DNA from: Marinomonas polaris DSM 16579
Lineage (GTDB): Bacteria > Pseudomonadota > Gammaproteobacteria > Pseudomonadales > Marinomonadaceae
Length of the DNA stretch: 64,000 nucleotides
Assembly (NCBI RefSeq): GCF_900129155.1
Contig: NZ_FQVF01000002.1
Location: forward strand, 186,001-250,000
Direction of reading: 5' to 3'
Positions 7,750-16,892 of the stretch are shown here, in pieces. Position numbers and translations under genes: made by a program. Below the pieces are notes generated by a model. It worked only from the letters and a program-made list of their open reading frames with translations. It did not search any database and had not been told where the DNA came from. How positions within the stretch are numbered: the first letter of the stretch is position 1; every line of letters begins with the position of its first letter.

Positions 7750-9162
7750 TTACGCGGTTACGCTTGCATGAGGTTGGCGGGTGGTTTGTCCTTCCGCTAG
7801 ATTTCTTAATAAGATACCCATAGACGCCTCGATACCTTGAGGACAAGGAATAGAAACCACATGACCACTGCCTTTGGCGACGTCGATAGGGTGACCTTGT
7901 TTGTCGTTTAGTTCGCTTAATTGAAAGGTGACATTGCCTTTGGGTGTCATCAGTTCCAAGGAGTCGCCAACACTGAAGCGATTTTTCACTTCGATGGTGA
8001 GTGAATCGGCGTTGGTTGCTATGACTTCGCCGACAAACTGTTGCTGTTCGCTGATGGAGTTACCCGTTTCATAGTTTTGCAAATCCACATGGCGATGGCG
8101 TTGTAAAAAGCCATCGGTGTAACCTCGGTTGGCAAGGTTTTCCAAGCTGCTAATGAGGCCTTTATCGAAGCTTTTGCCAGCGACAGCGTCGTTAATGGCT
8201 TGGCGGTATATTTGTGCAGTTCTGGCGCAATAGTAAAATGACTTGGTGCGGCCTTCGATTTTTAAAGAATGTACGCCCATTTTGACCAGACGTTCTACGT
8301 GTTGAATGGCGCGTAAGTCTTTTGAGTTCATGATGTAAGTGCCATGTTCGTCTTCAAACGCTGGCATGTATTCGTCTGGACGACCGCGTTCCTGTAGTAA
8401 AAAGAGCTGATCGCTTGGCTCTTGAATTTGTACGGCAGACGCTTGAGCTTGCAATGAAGTGCCGCTGCTAGCAATGATCTGGCCAACGTCATCTTGTGTT
8501 GCTTCGTGGGCATTGTATTCCCAGCGACACGCATTTGTGCAAGCGCCTTGGTTTGGATCGCGTTTGTTCATGTAACCCGATAGCAGGCAGCGGCCAGAGT
8601 AGGCCATGCACAACGCGCCATGAACAAAGACTTCTAGTTCCATATCTGGCACTTTTAGGCGGATTTCTTCGATTTCATCTAGTGATAGTTCACGCGATAA
8701 AATAACGCGAGAAATACCTTGTTGTTGCCAGAATTTAACTGTTGCCCAGTTGACTGCATTGGCTTGTACTGAGAGGTGAATCTGTTGATCGGGAAAGGCT
8801 TCGCGAACCATCATGATAAGGCCTGGATCAGACATGATGAGCGCGTCTGGTTTGAGGTCAATAACCGGTGCTAAGTCTTGCAAGTAGGTTTTTAATTTTG
8901 CATTGTGAGGTGCAATATTGCTCACCACATAGAGCTTTTTGCCCAGCTCGTGTGCTTCATTAATGCCAATGCCAAGTTTTTCCAAATCAAACTCGTTATT
9001 GCGCACTCTTAACGAGTAACGTGGTTGTCCTGCGTAAACAGCATCTGCGCCGTAAGCGAATGCATAACGAAGGTTTTTTAACGAACCTGCTGGAGATAAT
9101 AGCTCAGGTCTAAATACTTCAGGCTTAAAGCTTTCTTGCTGTGACATTTTTTCTTGAGACAT
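7750..9162 (-). CDS. trhP: U32-family tRNA 5-hydroxyuridine synthesis protein (TrhP/YegQ)
   Basis: The sequence carries the U32 signature MELEVFVHGALCMAYSGRC followed by a Cys cluster (GACTNACRWEY), plus ELLSPAGSLKNLRYAF at the N-terminus and HSLKIEGRTKS. Known: TrhP uses prephenate-derived chemistry for oxygen-independent hydroxylation of tRNA U34. The 470-residue length is slightly above the E. coli protein because of a Gln/Ala-rich insert around residues 225-255. ATG 9162 is chosen over a TTG at 9219; ATG 9147 is another option. The ferredoxin gene follows at once and an ANR/FNR-type site lies upstream. Confidence 0.88.
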   Translation of the reverse strand: MSQEKMSQQESFKPEVFRPELLSPAGSLKNLRYAFAYGADAVYAGQPRYSLRVRNNEFDLEKLGIGINEAHELGKKLYVVSNIAPHNAKLKTYLQDLAPVIDLKPDALIMSDPGLIMMVREAFPDQQIHLSVQANAVNWATVKFWQQQGISRVILSRELSLDEIEEIRLKVPDMELEVFVHGALCMAYSGRCLLSGYMNKRDPNQGACTNACRWEYNAHEATQDDVGQIIASSGTSLQAQASAVQIQEPSDQLFLLQERGRPDEYMPAFEDEHGTYIMNSKDLRAIQHVERLVKMGVHSLKIEGRTKSFYYCARTAQIYRQAINDAVAGKSFDKGLISSLENLANRGYTDGFLQRHRHVDLQNYETGNSISEQQQFVGEVIATNADSLTIEVKNRFSVGDSLELMTPKGNVTFQLSELNDKQGHPIDVAKGSGHVVSIPCPQGIEASMGILLRNLAEGQTTRQPHASVTA

Positions 9163-9257
9163 AAGGCTCACCGATCGATCAAAACGCGCGGAGTTTACCT
9201 GTGTGTTAATTGAACTCAAGTGATGATGGCGGGATTGGTGGCTTAAATAATGTCTGT

Positions 9258-9271
9258 TTGATCTAGGTCAA
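9258..9271. promoter_or_regulatory. ANR/FNR-type binding site upstream of trhP
   Basis: TTGATCTAGGTCAA fits the FNR/ANR consensus TTGAT-N4-(A/G)TCAA exactly. It sits about 95 bp before the chosen trhP start. It suggests oxygen-responsive expression of the trhP-ferredoxin operon. Confidence 0.65.
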
Positions 9272-9359
9272 ATTTCATCAATTACAGAGAAAAATTTAAG
9301 GTGCCAGATTCCCTTAATAAGCTAAAAGAATCTGACCCTGTTATTGCGTCTTTACTCAG

Positions 9360-11504
9360 TTAGAAGTCGTACGCGGCTGAGATGTAAACTCGACGACGTT
9401 CACCAACAAATGAACCAATTTTATCGGTGAAACCGCTGACAGCGTATTCTTTATCTAACAAGTTTTTGACGTTCAGCTGGAATTTCCAATCCTGCCATTT
9501 TGTCTGCCATGACATGTCGTAAACCGTGTAAGGTTTGACTATTTGATTATTGCGGTTCTTTTGTTGGCTAACGTAATCTGCGCCAAAAGCAATAGAGGAA
9601 TCTATGCTCGGGAAGTCGTAGCGACTCCAAAGGCCGAGTTGATGATAAGGCGTGTTGGCAAAATATACGCCATCTGCAGCATCGGTTACTTTCACATCGT
9701 TGTAGGCATAACTGACATTAGCTACCCAGCGAGGTGTGATATCAGCCAGTGCATCAACTTCAAAACCTTGACTGCGGATTTTACCGATAGAAATATACTT
9801 ACTTGTATCATCCGTATCCTTTTGAAGGATGTTTTTACGGTCGATATGGTAAACAGCTAGGTTGATATTAAGTTTGTTATTGAAGAAGTAGCTACGGACA
9901 CCTGCCTCTAGCTGTTGGCTTTCTTCAGGATCAAAAAACTCTCCGTTTTTTGAGTTAGCTTGTTTCTCTGCTTCTTGTGGTACGAAACCTGTCGAGAATG
10001 AGGTGTAAGGCTTCCAGTTGTCATTGATTTTATAGGTTGCACCGATTCGGCTGGAGTAACCTGTGTCGTCATACTCTTGCTTAGCGGAACTGGAAGTGTG
10101 GTCTTGGTATTGTTCTTCAAAACGGTCAATACGAGCGCCAGCTAGTAAGTCTAGCTGATTTGTGATTTTCCATTGGTCTTGAATATATAAGCCAATTTGG
10201 TCTGTAGTGGTGGTTTCATCAGTTTTTAAGTGCATGGTGTAGCTATTGACGTCATCTTGGCCGTAGATAGGGTCAGTTAGGCTAAGATTGGAAACGCCAT
10301 CAGCTTTATTTGCGTAACTGTAGAGAAAGCTATTTTTCTGATGAAAATAATCACCTCCGACTAACACTGTATGATCACCTAGCTCGGCGATTAAATTGCC
10401 AGCAAATGTAATGCCTTTGCGAGTACGGACTTGATCTCGGTATTGTCGTTGTGTTGAATCTATGGTGCCATCGCTATTGCTATCTAGCAGTTTGTTTATT
10501 TCATGATATTTCTGAGTCTCTGTGTTTTCGAAGTAGCGAACTGAGAAATTGCTGTCTAGCCATGAGTTTATGCTGTGGTCTAAACGCGTTTGAAAGACTT
10601 GCGCGTCTAGCTCTTGGAAATCGGATTTTTCGTTATTATTCCAAGACGTGTCAGCCAAGAAGTTGCCATCATCATCGGTTGGAATGCCGCGTAAGCGGGC
10701 ACCGGAGATGTATTGATGAATGTCTGTGTATTGAACGGTGAGGGTATTGTTTTCATCGATGTCCCAAGCGTAACCAAGATCGATAATTCGGTTTTCTTCT
10801 TCGACATTATTACGATAGGAATCTTGACCGTCGGAGTAAATACCAACACGGTAGCGTTGCGATGCGTCTTCATTGGCTGGGCCAGAGGATTCGATGCTAC
10901 CACTTAAAAAATCTTTATTGCCAGCGCTGACTTTTAGAGTGTTTTTCTGTTCATACGCCGGCTTTTTAGTCACATAGTTAATGACGCCACCAGGTTCGCC
11001 TGCGCCATAGGCTGCACCAGATGGACCTTTAAGGACTTGTATTTGTTCTATGGTAAACAGCTGAGGAATTGAAAAGTCACCAAAAGGGTCGCCTTTCAGA
11101 CCGTCATAGAGTACTTCGTCTTGGCTAAAGCCTCTTAAGGTCACAGTGGAAACGTTATTTTGCGACATACCTGAAATGGATCGATAAAGATCGGTGATCT
11201 GTCGTGCAGCCTGGTCTTCAATCAAAGCCTCAGTAACCACTTGAACAGACTGTGGTGTTTTATCAATGGGAGTTGATGTTCGAGTGGCAAGTGCAGCTTC
11301 ATCTTCTTTGTAATAAGACAGAGCACGGCCTTGTACCTGAAGTGTTTGAAGTTCTATGTTGGATCCATCCTTAATTTTGTTATCTCCATCATTGAGATAA
11401 CTGTCTTGTGTGATGTTGTTTGCAGCATTTTCGGCAAAAATCACAGTAGAAAAAACAAGCGCACCACAGGCTTGCATCATCATTAAGGTGGTTCTTAACG
11501 TCAT
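9360..11504 (-). CDS. TonB-dependent siderophore receptor
   Basis: This 714-residue outer-membrane receptor has a signal peptide (residues about 1-25, cleavage after FAENA), a STN-less plug domain starting near DKTPQSVQVVTEALIEDQ, the GPSGAAYGAGEPGGVINYVTK plug motif, and a C-terminal barrel ending in an aromatic residue (YISAAYDF). Known: such receptors import ferric siderophores with TonB energy. A Fur-like box lies 41 bp upstream, so iron repression is likely. The ligand cannot be read from sequence, and no siderophore genes are adjacent. Confidence 0.93.
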   Translation of the reverse strand: MTLRTTLMMMQACGALVFSTVIFAENAANNITQDSYLNDGDNKIKDGSNIELQTLQVQGRALSYYKEDEAALATRTSTPIDKTPQSVQVVTEALIEDQAARQITDLYRSISGMSQNNVSTVTLRGFSQDEVLYDGLKGDPFGDFSIPQLFTIEQIQVLKGPSGAAYGAGEPGGVINYVTKKPAYEQKNTLKVSAGNKDFLSGSIESSGPANEDASQRYRVGIYSDGQDSYRNNVEEENRIIDLGYAWDIDENNTLTVQYTDIHQYISGARLRGIPTDDDGNFLADTSWNNNEKSDFQELDAQVFQTRLDHSINSWLDSNFSVRYFENTETQKYHEINKLLDSNSDGTIDSTQRQYRDQVRTRKGITFAGNLIAELGDHTVLVGGDYFHQKNSFLYSYANKADGVSNLSLTDPIYGQDDVNSYTMHLKTDETTTTDQIGLYIQDQWKITNQLDLLAGARIDRFEEQYQDHTSSSAKQEYDDTGYSSRIGATYKINDNWKPYTSFSTGFVPQEAEKQANSKNGEFFDPEESQQLEAGVRSYFFNNKLNINLAVYHIDRKNILQKDTDDTSKYISIGKIRSQGFEVDALADITPRWVANVSYAYNDVKVTDAADGVYFANTPYHQLGLWSRYDFPSIDSSIAFGADYVSQQKNRNNQIVKPYTVYDMSWQTKWQDWKFQLNVKNLLDKEYAVSGFTDKIGSFVGERRRVYISAAYDF

Positions 11505-11544
11505 AGGAAAACCAAGTTGAATTGAATGAGTTGCGTATAATAGT

Positions 11545-11563
11545 GTTTATGATATTCATTTTC
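11545..11563. promoter_or_regulatory. Fur box upstream of the TonB receptor
   Basis: GTTTATGATATTCATTTTC matches the 19-bp Fur consensus GATAATGATAATCATTATC at 15 of 19 positions. It lies 41 bp upstream of the receptor start. Confidence 0.75.
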
Positions 11564-11678
11564 AAATAGGAGTTGATTTACAAAAGATTCAAAATGCAGA
11601 GTTAATCGCTATTAACGTTAATACTATATTAGGGAGAGAGATAAGGTAGAAGGTGAATTATTAAAAAACAGAGGGAAG

Positions 11679-11711
11679 GCAGAGCGGCTTTGTATACAAA
11701 AGCCGCTCTGC
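11679..11711 (-). terminator. Intrinsic terminator of the DUF465 gene
   Basis: GCAGAGCGGCTTT pairs with AAAGCCGCTCTGC across a short loop, just after the DUF465 stop on the minus strand. A TGTTTTTT tract follows about 15 nt further on. Confidence 0.7.
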
Positions 11712-11718
11712 TTGAAGA

Positions 11719-11979
11719 CTAGGCTTTTTCAGCAGCGAGTTTTGACGCTTTAATGTAGCCTTGTATGGTGTCTTTTAGTTGAAGGCGTTGTTTCTTTAAC
11801 TTTTCTTCTTCAATCGTAGTAGCCGGGATAATTTCCTGCTCCATTTTTTCCACTTCTTTTGTTAAGTGGTTATATTCATCATAGAGCTTTTTAAAATGTG
11901 CATCATCCATTTTTAGCTGGTGGATGTCTTCTTTGTATTCAGGAAATTCGTTTACTAAATTATGGTCTTCAATCGGCAT
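11719..11979 (-). CDS. DUF465 (YdcH-like) small coiled-coil protein
   Basis: This 86-residue, highly charged helical protein has the family pattern: FPEYKEDIHQLKMDDAHFKKL at the N-terminus and a C-terminal half EEEKLKKQRLQLKDTIQGY. The function of the family is unknown. A GGAGGCAATT sequence precedes the ATG, and a hairpin terminator follows, so it is monocistronic. Confidence 0.9.
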   Translation of the reverse strand: MPIEDHNLVNEFPEYKEDIHQLKMDDAHFKKLYDEYNHLTKEVEKMEQEIIPATTIEEEKLKKQRLQLKDTIQGYIKASKLAAEKA

Positions 11980-12235
11980 AATTGCCTCCTATACTTGCTG
12001 GCTTTCGTTTAAGACTAACCTAGTTAGGTTAGTCTTCTCTTGATGTTGGTCAGGTTTTATTCACTCTTTAAAAAATTAACTAATAAAGAATGTAACCAAT
12101 TACTTTGCTAAATAGGGATTTCAAACGCTGCTTATACAGTTATGGCCCGTTTATTTCAGTTTTCAATGGAGAGTGTTAAGTCTAGATGACGTTGCACTAT
12201 ATCGTGGGTTTCTTTGCGTCTTTTTGACATTAAAA
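11980..12235. other. Intergenic region without a visible gene
   Basis: This holds the upstream region of the DUF465 gene, including an imperfect inverted repeat around 12015-12040 (GACTAACCTAGTTAGGTTAGTC), and the downstream tail of the DUF748 terminator. Nothing else is recognised. Confidence 0.5.
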
Positions 12236-12263
12236 AGCCGCGATAGAGGTTTCTATCGCGGCT
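12236..12263 (-). terminator. Intrinsic terminator of the DUF748 gene
   Basis: AGCCGCGATAGA pairs perfectly with TCTATCGCGGCT across a 4-nt loop. On the minus strand it is followed by TTTTT, and it lies about 50 nt after the DUF748 stop. Confidence 0.85.
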
Positions 12264-12311
12264 AACTTGGTAAATTTTATTGGTATTAAAGAGCTTCTAA
12301 AGATAGGTGAC

Positions 12312-15300
12312 TTAAAAATTCAGTTCTATCCTTGGTTTGCTGCTTTTAGATAGATCCACTTCGGGTGAGCAAAGAAAAACTCGTGAAGACGAAATACCTT
12401 CTTTCACCAAATAGTCTTTCAAATGATCGGCACGTTTTTGTGCTAGATTGCTTGCGGTTTCCTTCGTGTCGTTATCGATAGATACAGGTGGTTTTTCAAG
12501 GCCCAGATCGAGATAACTAGCAACGCCGCAGGCTTTTAGCTGGCTGTCTTTTTTGTCTTTCATTAAGGTAACAAGTTGCTTTAAAAAGGCATCTTGCGAA
12601 TCGTTTAACTTGTCATCTTCAGCTTCAAAAATTAAAGGTTCAACACGGATCTTGAGTAGTTGATCACCGGCTAATTGAGCAATGCTAATAACATTGGCGT
12701 ATGGCACAAAAGTTTGCATCAAGTAGGTGCTTGATGCGCTAAATAGCGCTTTACGCACAGGTAAGAGCAAGAAGTCCTGCCAGCCGAATTCAGGTTTTTC
12801 AATATCGCCCGATAGAGGAATATCTAAATCAATATTGTTGTCGCTGTCTTTTAAAACGCTCACGGCGATATTAAGCGGAACAGCACCAGCCTTGATAACG
12901 GAGCTGCTTTCTTTGCGTCCGCCAAGGTCGAATTCTCTTAATACAATATGGGAGTTGCCACTCAACACTCCGCTATCTGCGTTGAGTTTTAAGTCTAGAT
13001 CCAGTTGTCCAGAGTCTATTTGGTAGCCTAAAACATTAGCAATATAAGAGGAATAGGGTGGCAATTCGGCTTCACGAATAACCAAGTCACTTTTTAAGGT
13101 GAGTTTATCAGCTAGTGGCCAAATAGTTATGTCACTCTGTAGAGTGGCGTATTTACCATTGCGCGCTTTTAGCGCCAATACTGTGGCTTGGTCTTTTTTC
13201 TGCGTATTTAGATTGCGCAATGATAGTGTGTCGATGTCTAAAGAACGTTGCAATGTAGGAGAAATACTCTTGTCTTGCACATAAATACTGGATGCTCCAG
13301 TTGTATCGTAGGCATCCAAAATTACGTAATAAGGTGCTTTAAATGCAGGATTTTGTTCCGCATCCTGAGTGTTGCTAACGGCATTTTTAGCGTCTTTTTC
13401 TCTTGGAACGTTTGGATTCTTTAGTACAGGCTCAGGCGTATTTTGCTGTTCTACATCGACAAAAACGAGGTTTTCTATACGCTTTTGAGCATCCAATATT
13501 AGGCTTACTTTGGCTGAATCCGTAGTGATCTGTTTGATTTTAGCGCCATCTTGAGTAGCTTCAATTTTTTCTACGTTGATACTGCCGATATGGCTTAACG
13601 GTGGAAGTGTTTGTTTGTTACCTGCATCCGCAACCAATTCGGAAACAGTTAAATCCATGACGCTTAATTGGGCTAATGAGGCGTCAAAGTCTTTATCTTG
13701 CTGAGTAAACGAAAGGCCACTAATGTCGGCATTCTTCCAAGAGGCAATGCGCTTTTTATTCGTCAACATGCTGTCCAGTGATTCACTGGTAAAGTTGAGG
13801 TTAGTACCTTTTATTGCTGGAGACTGTTGATTAGCTTGCTCTACATCTAATTGGTCTGCAGTCAGTTTGGCGGCACCTAATGAGAATTGTTTCTCGTCAC
13901 TTTGTGTCCCTTTCAAGCCTTTAATATCGATAGACAATTGGCTATTTTGAGCTGAAAGTGTGTCGCCATTTTTTTGCAGAGAAAGCGTATTTGATAAATT
14001 GAACGTGGCGTAGTCGGCCGTATTTCCGGCTTGTTGTACGGATAGACCATGACTTTGTATTTCCGCAAGTAAAGAGGCGGTAAGAGCTTGATCGTTATCC
14101 ATAGTAAGAGCGATATCGTTTAATGCAATGTGCAGTTGCTGGTTTTGTACAGCAAGGCTTTCTGATGATAGGGAAAGCTCATTCATGTCCAGTATTGTTG
14201 AGGCAGCATTTGCGGTCAGCCCCGACTGTTTATCCTGTTTGACATCGAAAGGCGTGTTAAACGTCAGATTATCAAATTGTACGTTTTGCTCAGCTTGAGC
14301 AAAGCTGGATTTTCCTAACTGTAAATCAAGGTTTCCGCTGGCAGCTAATCCAAGCTCATTCTGCTTAATATCAAATGGGGTGTTTAGTGTAAGCATATCA
14401 AGCTGGGCTTTTTGCTCTGCCTGAGTAAAGAGCGGCTGCTCTAACTGCACATCTAGTTTTCCACTTGCTGCTAATCCCTGTTTATCACGTTTAACATCGA
14501 ACGGCGTGTTTAGGGTTAGCTTATCAAACTGTGCAGCTATATCCGCCTGTGCAAAGAATGACTGCGTAGACTGCAGGTTAATAGTTCCAGTCGCGGCCAA
14601 TTGTTCAGCGGAAACAAAGCGGGCATTGGCTTTTGATATCGATAGTGACGTAGATTTGGTGGAAACTTTGTCTTGTTCGCCTAATGGTAAATTTAGGTTA
14701 TCAACTTGAGTGTTTAAAGTTAGGTTTTTAACATCAAAAACAGGTGCGCCATTCACTTGCTGTTGTGAAAATTGAAAGCTTCCAGCGAGATCCAATTGGC
14801 CTTTGCCTTCGTTGTAAGGTGAAGGTAAAAAGTGGCGAAAGCTCTCTATCAGCAAACGCGTATTTTTAATGTCGACGTCTGCGCTCGCTTGTACTGGTGA
14901 ATAATCAAACTTGCTTTCTAAGGACAGCGTGGTTTCATTGACTAGAGTAGATAAAGCAACCTCGCCTTTCCATGATAGTTCTTGGCCGGATAGATCTTTT
15001 ATAGATAGATTAGTTAAGACGAATTTATCTAATTCGGCAGGGACGTTTAAGTCTGGTTGACGAGATAGGTTAACTTGGCTGTCAGTGAATGAAAATGAAG
15101 GCAGTTTTATTGTCCAAGGCGCACTTGGGTTTTCTGCGGTTTCTTCTGTTGCTTCTGGTTCTTGTTGATCTTCAGGTGTGATGAATTGAGAAGTATTAAT
15201 ACCTGCAATAATCCAGTCTTTCTCGTGCTGGGCAACTACTAAGTTTAAACCTTCAATTTTGGCTTCTGAGATATGAACTGTTTTAGTTAAAAGCGGCCAT

Positions 15301-15563
15301 ATTTCGACTTCAAAAATAGCGCGTTTAAGAGTGAGAGTATCTTGGTTTTTGTCATTGATGACGATATTTTTCAAATCAACTTTAGGGGGGAAGAAGTCAA
15401 TAGACAGCTTGCCAACGGTAACATTTTCGTCTTGCTCTTGAAAATAAGCTATCAAATAGTGCTCTGCTATAAATGGAGCAGCTAGCCACATTGCGCTAGT
15501 GAGACCAGTCAGAGCCGCAAATGGATAAAAGACAAAGTGTCGAAAATGTCGGCGTGTCATCAT
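12312..15563 (-). CDS. DUF748/AsmA-like envelope protein, 1083 residues
   Basis: An N-terminal signal anchor (FVFYPFAALTGLTSAMWLAAPF) is followed by a long beta-rich periplasmic region. FPPKVDLKNIVINDKN and IWPLLTKTVHISEAKIEGLNL near residues 55-110, and the IDSGQLDLDLKLNADSGVLSGN segment near residue 850, fit the DUF748/AsmA-like group. Three tandem units of about 40 residues (pattern LTLNTPFDVK ... GLAASGKLD) lie near residues 330-450. The tail (LAQKRADHLKDYLVKEGISS) resembles an OmpA-type end. Known: AsmA-like proteins are thought to carry lipids across the periplasm; that role is inferred here. Confidence 0.82.
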   Translation of the reverse strand: MMTRRHFRHFVFYPFAALTGLTSAMWLAAPFIAEHYLIAYFQEQDENVTVGKLSIDFFPPKVDLKNIVINDKNQDTLTLKRAIFEVEIWPLLTKTVHISEAKIEGLNLVVAQHEKDWIIAGINTSQFITPEDQQEPEATEETAENPSAPWTIKLPSFSFTDSQVNLSRQPDLNVPAELDKFVLTNLSIKDLSGQELSWKGEVALSTLVNETTLSLESKFDYSPVQASADVDIKNTRLLIESFRHFLPSPYNEGKGQLDLAGSFQFSQQQVNGAPVFDVKNLTLNTQVDNLNLPLGEQDKVSTKSTSLSISKANARFVSAEQLAATGTINLQSTQSFFAQADIAAQFDKLTLNTPFDVKRDKQGLAASGKLDVQLEQPLFTQAEQKAQLDMLTLNTPFDIKQNELGLAASGNLDLQLGKSSFAQAEQNVQFDNLTFNTPFDVKQDKQSGLTANAASTILDMNELSLSSESLAVQNQQLHIALNDIALTMDNDQALTASLLAEIQSHGLSVQQAGNTADYATFNLSNTLSLQKNGDTLSAQNSQLSIDIKGLKGTQSDEKQFSLGAAKLTADQLDVEQANQQSPAIKGTNLNFTSESLDSMLTNKKRIASWKNADISGLSFTQQDKDFDASLAQLSVMDLTVSELVADAGNKQTLPPLSHIGSINVEKIEATQDGAKIKQITTDSAKVSLILDAQKRIENLVFVDVEQQNTPEPVLKNPNVPREKDAKNAVSNTQDAEQNPAFKAPYYVILDAYDTTGASSIYVQDKSISPTLQRSLDIDTLSLRNLNTQKKDQATVLALKARNGKYATLQSDITIWPLADKLTLKSDLVIREAELPPYSSYIANVLGYQIDSGQLDLDLKLNADSGVLSGNSHIVLREFDLGGRKESSSVIKAGAVPLNIAVSVLKDSDNNIDLDIPLSGDIEKPEFGWQDFLLLPVRKALFSASSTYLMQTFVPYANVISIAQLAGDQLLKIRVEPLIFEAEDDKLNDSQDAFLKQLVTLMKDKKDSQLKACGVASYLDLGLEKPPVSIDNDTKETASNLAQKRADHLKDYLVKEGISSSRVFLCSPEVDLSKSSKPRIELNF

Positions 15564-15607
15564 AAAGTGCCTTTCTGCTTTCTAAATAGTAAATAAGTGA
15601 ATATGGA

Positions 15608-16057
15608 TTAGCTGGTTCTGTCTTTGTCTTCGGTGCTTTTTAATGCTTTTTCTGTTTCTGTTTCTGTTGTGTTTTCTGTGATTAGTGGGCTTTCAGAACG
15701 AATAGGCATGCGTAATAAATAGGTGCTTACACAGAGCCCTATGGTGATTAATCCTATGGTTGCCCATAAGCGAGAAACAATAAAGATCGAAATCGCCATA
15801 CCTGCCCACATAAAAATGATGGCGCGGTTTCTTGCTTTACGAGGAATGCCATCTGAGGATTGCCAGTCGCGTACAATCGGGCCAAAGAATTTGTGTTCCA
15901 TGAGCCAAGTATGGAATCGTACAGAGGAGCGAGAAAAACACCAAGCAGCGAGTAATACCAGCGGCGTAGTAGGAAGCAAGGGGAGAAAAATACCAATAAT
16001 GCCAGTGATCAGAGAGAACCACCCCAGCATCAGATATAAGATTCGCTTTCCTTGCAT
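15608..16057 (-). CDS. DUF454 (YbaN-like) inner-membrane protein
   Basis: The 149-residue product starts with MLGWFSLITGIIGIFLPLLPTTP, the DUF454 signature, followed by FLLLAAWCFSRSS-like residues and two closely spaced hydrophobic helices. The C-terminal 30 residues are Thr/Glu-rich and cytosolic or low-complexity. Function of the family is unknown. It lies upstream of the DUF748 gene with a 44-bp gap on the same strand, so cotranscription is likely. Confidence 0.88.
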   Translation of the reverse strand: MQGKRILYLMLGWFSLITGIIGIFLPLLPTTPLVLLAAWCFSRSSVRFHTWLMEHKFFGPIVRDWQSSDGIPRKARNRAIIFMWAGMAISIFIVSRLWATIGLITIGLCVSTYLLRMPIRSESPLITENTTETETEKALKSTEDKDRTS

Positions 16058-16128
16058 AGTAATGTCCGCTTAATAGGTAAAAAAAGAAAAGTGGGCTTTA
16101 ATAACTCAAGCCCATTCTCATTATGACG

Positions 16129-16797
16129 TTATTTTCCTGAATGGAAAATAGCCGCCATACTATCTTCGGCTTCATTTTCAACCAAAGGCCAGCCGCCTAA
16201 ACGTTTTAAACGGTTAACCATTTCACAAAATAGTTCTGCAGTTTTTTCAGTATCATATTTCGCAGAATGTGCTTCTGAGTTACTAAACGGAATAGAAGCC
16301 GCTTCACACGCTTTCGCTAATACGGTTTGCCCAAACACTAATCCAGCGAGACTTGCAGTATCGAAGCTAGAGAATGGGTGGAATGGGTTACGTTTAATGT
16401 CGGCTCGTTCAATCGCGGCATTCAAAAAGCCGTGGTCAAAAGCTGCATTATGACCAACTAGGATGGCACGTTTACAGCCGACAGACTTTAGTTCTTTTCG
16501 AACTTTACTAAACATTTGATTGAGAGCTTCAGTTTCTGGCATGTCTTGTCTGCCAGGAGCAAAAGGGTCAATGCCAGTAAAGTCCAGCGCCGCTTTTTCA
16601 AGGTTTGCACCCTCAAATGGCTTGATCAAAAAATCCAATGTTTCGTGGATATATAAGTCGCCATTTTCATCCATTCGCAGGATGCTGGCCGCCATTTCTA
16701 ATAAAGCATCTGTTTTTTGATTAAAGCCTGCGGTTTCTACGTCGATAACAACAGGTAGGAAGCCGCGGAATCTATCTTTGATTTCATGGTTTGACAA
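16129..16797 (-). CDS. rnt: Ribonuclease T
   Basis: The 222-residue DEDD-family 3'-5' exonuclease has Exo I at [11 protein letters not shown], Exo II around [11 protein letters not shown] and Exo III at [14 protein letters not shown]. Length and the [15 protein letters not shown] start fit RNase T. Known: it trims tRNA CCA ends and matures 5S and 23S rRNA 3' ends as a homodimer. It is divergent from motY. Confidence 0.93.
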   Translation of the reverse strand: MSNHEIKDRFRGFLPVVIDVETAGFNQKTDALLEMAASILRMDENGDLYIHETLDFLIKPFEGANLEKAALDFTGIDPFAPGRQDMPETEALNQMFSKVRKELKSVGCKRAILVGHNAAFDHGFLNAAIERADIKRNPFHPFSSFDTASLAGLVFGQTVLAKACEAASIPFSNSEAHSAKYDTEKTAELFCEMVNRLKRLGGWPLVENEAEDSMAAIFHSGK

Positions 16798-16892
16798 AAG
16801 AAGGTCCTTAATTCTGCCGCTTGATCAACAGTAACGGTATACAATAGGATCGGATCATAACACATTTGATAATGCTTGAACGAGATGTCTAA

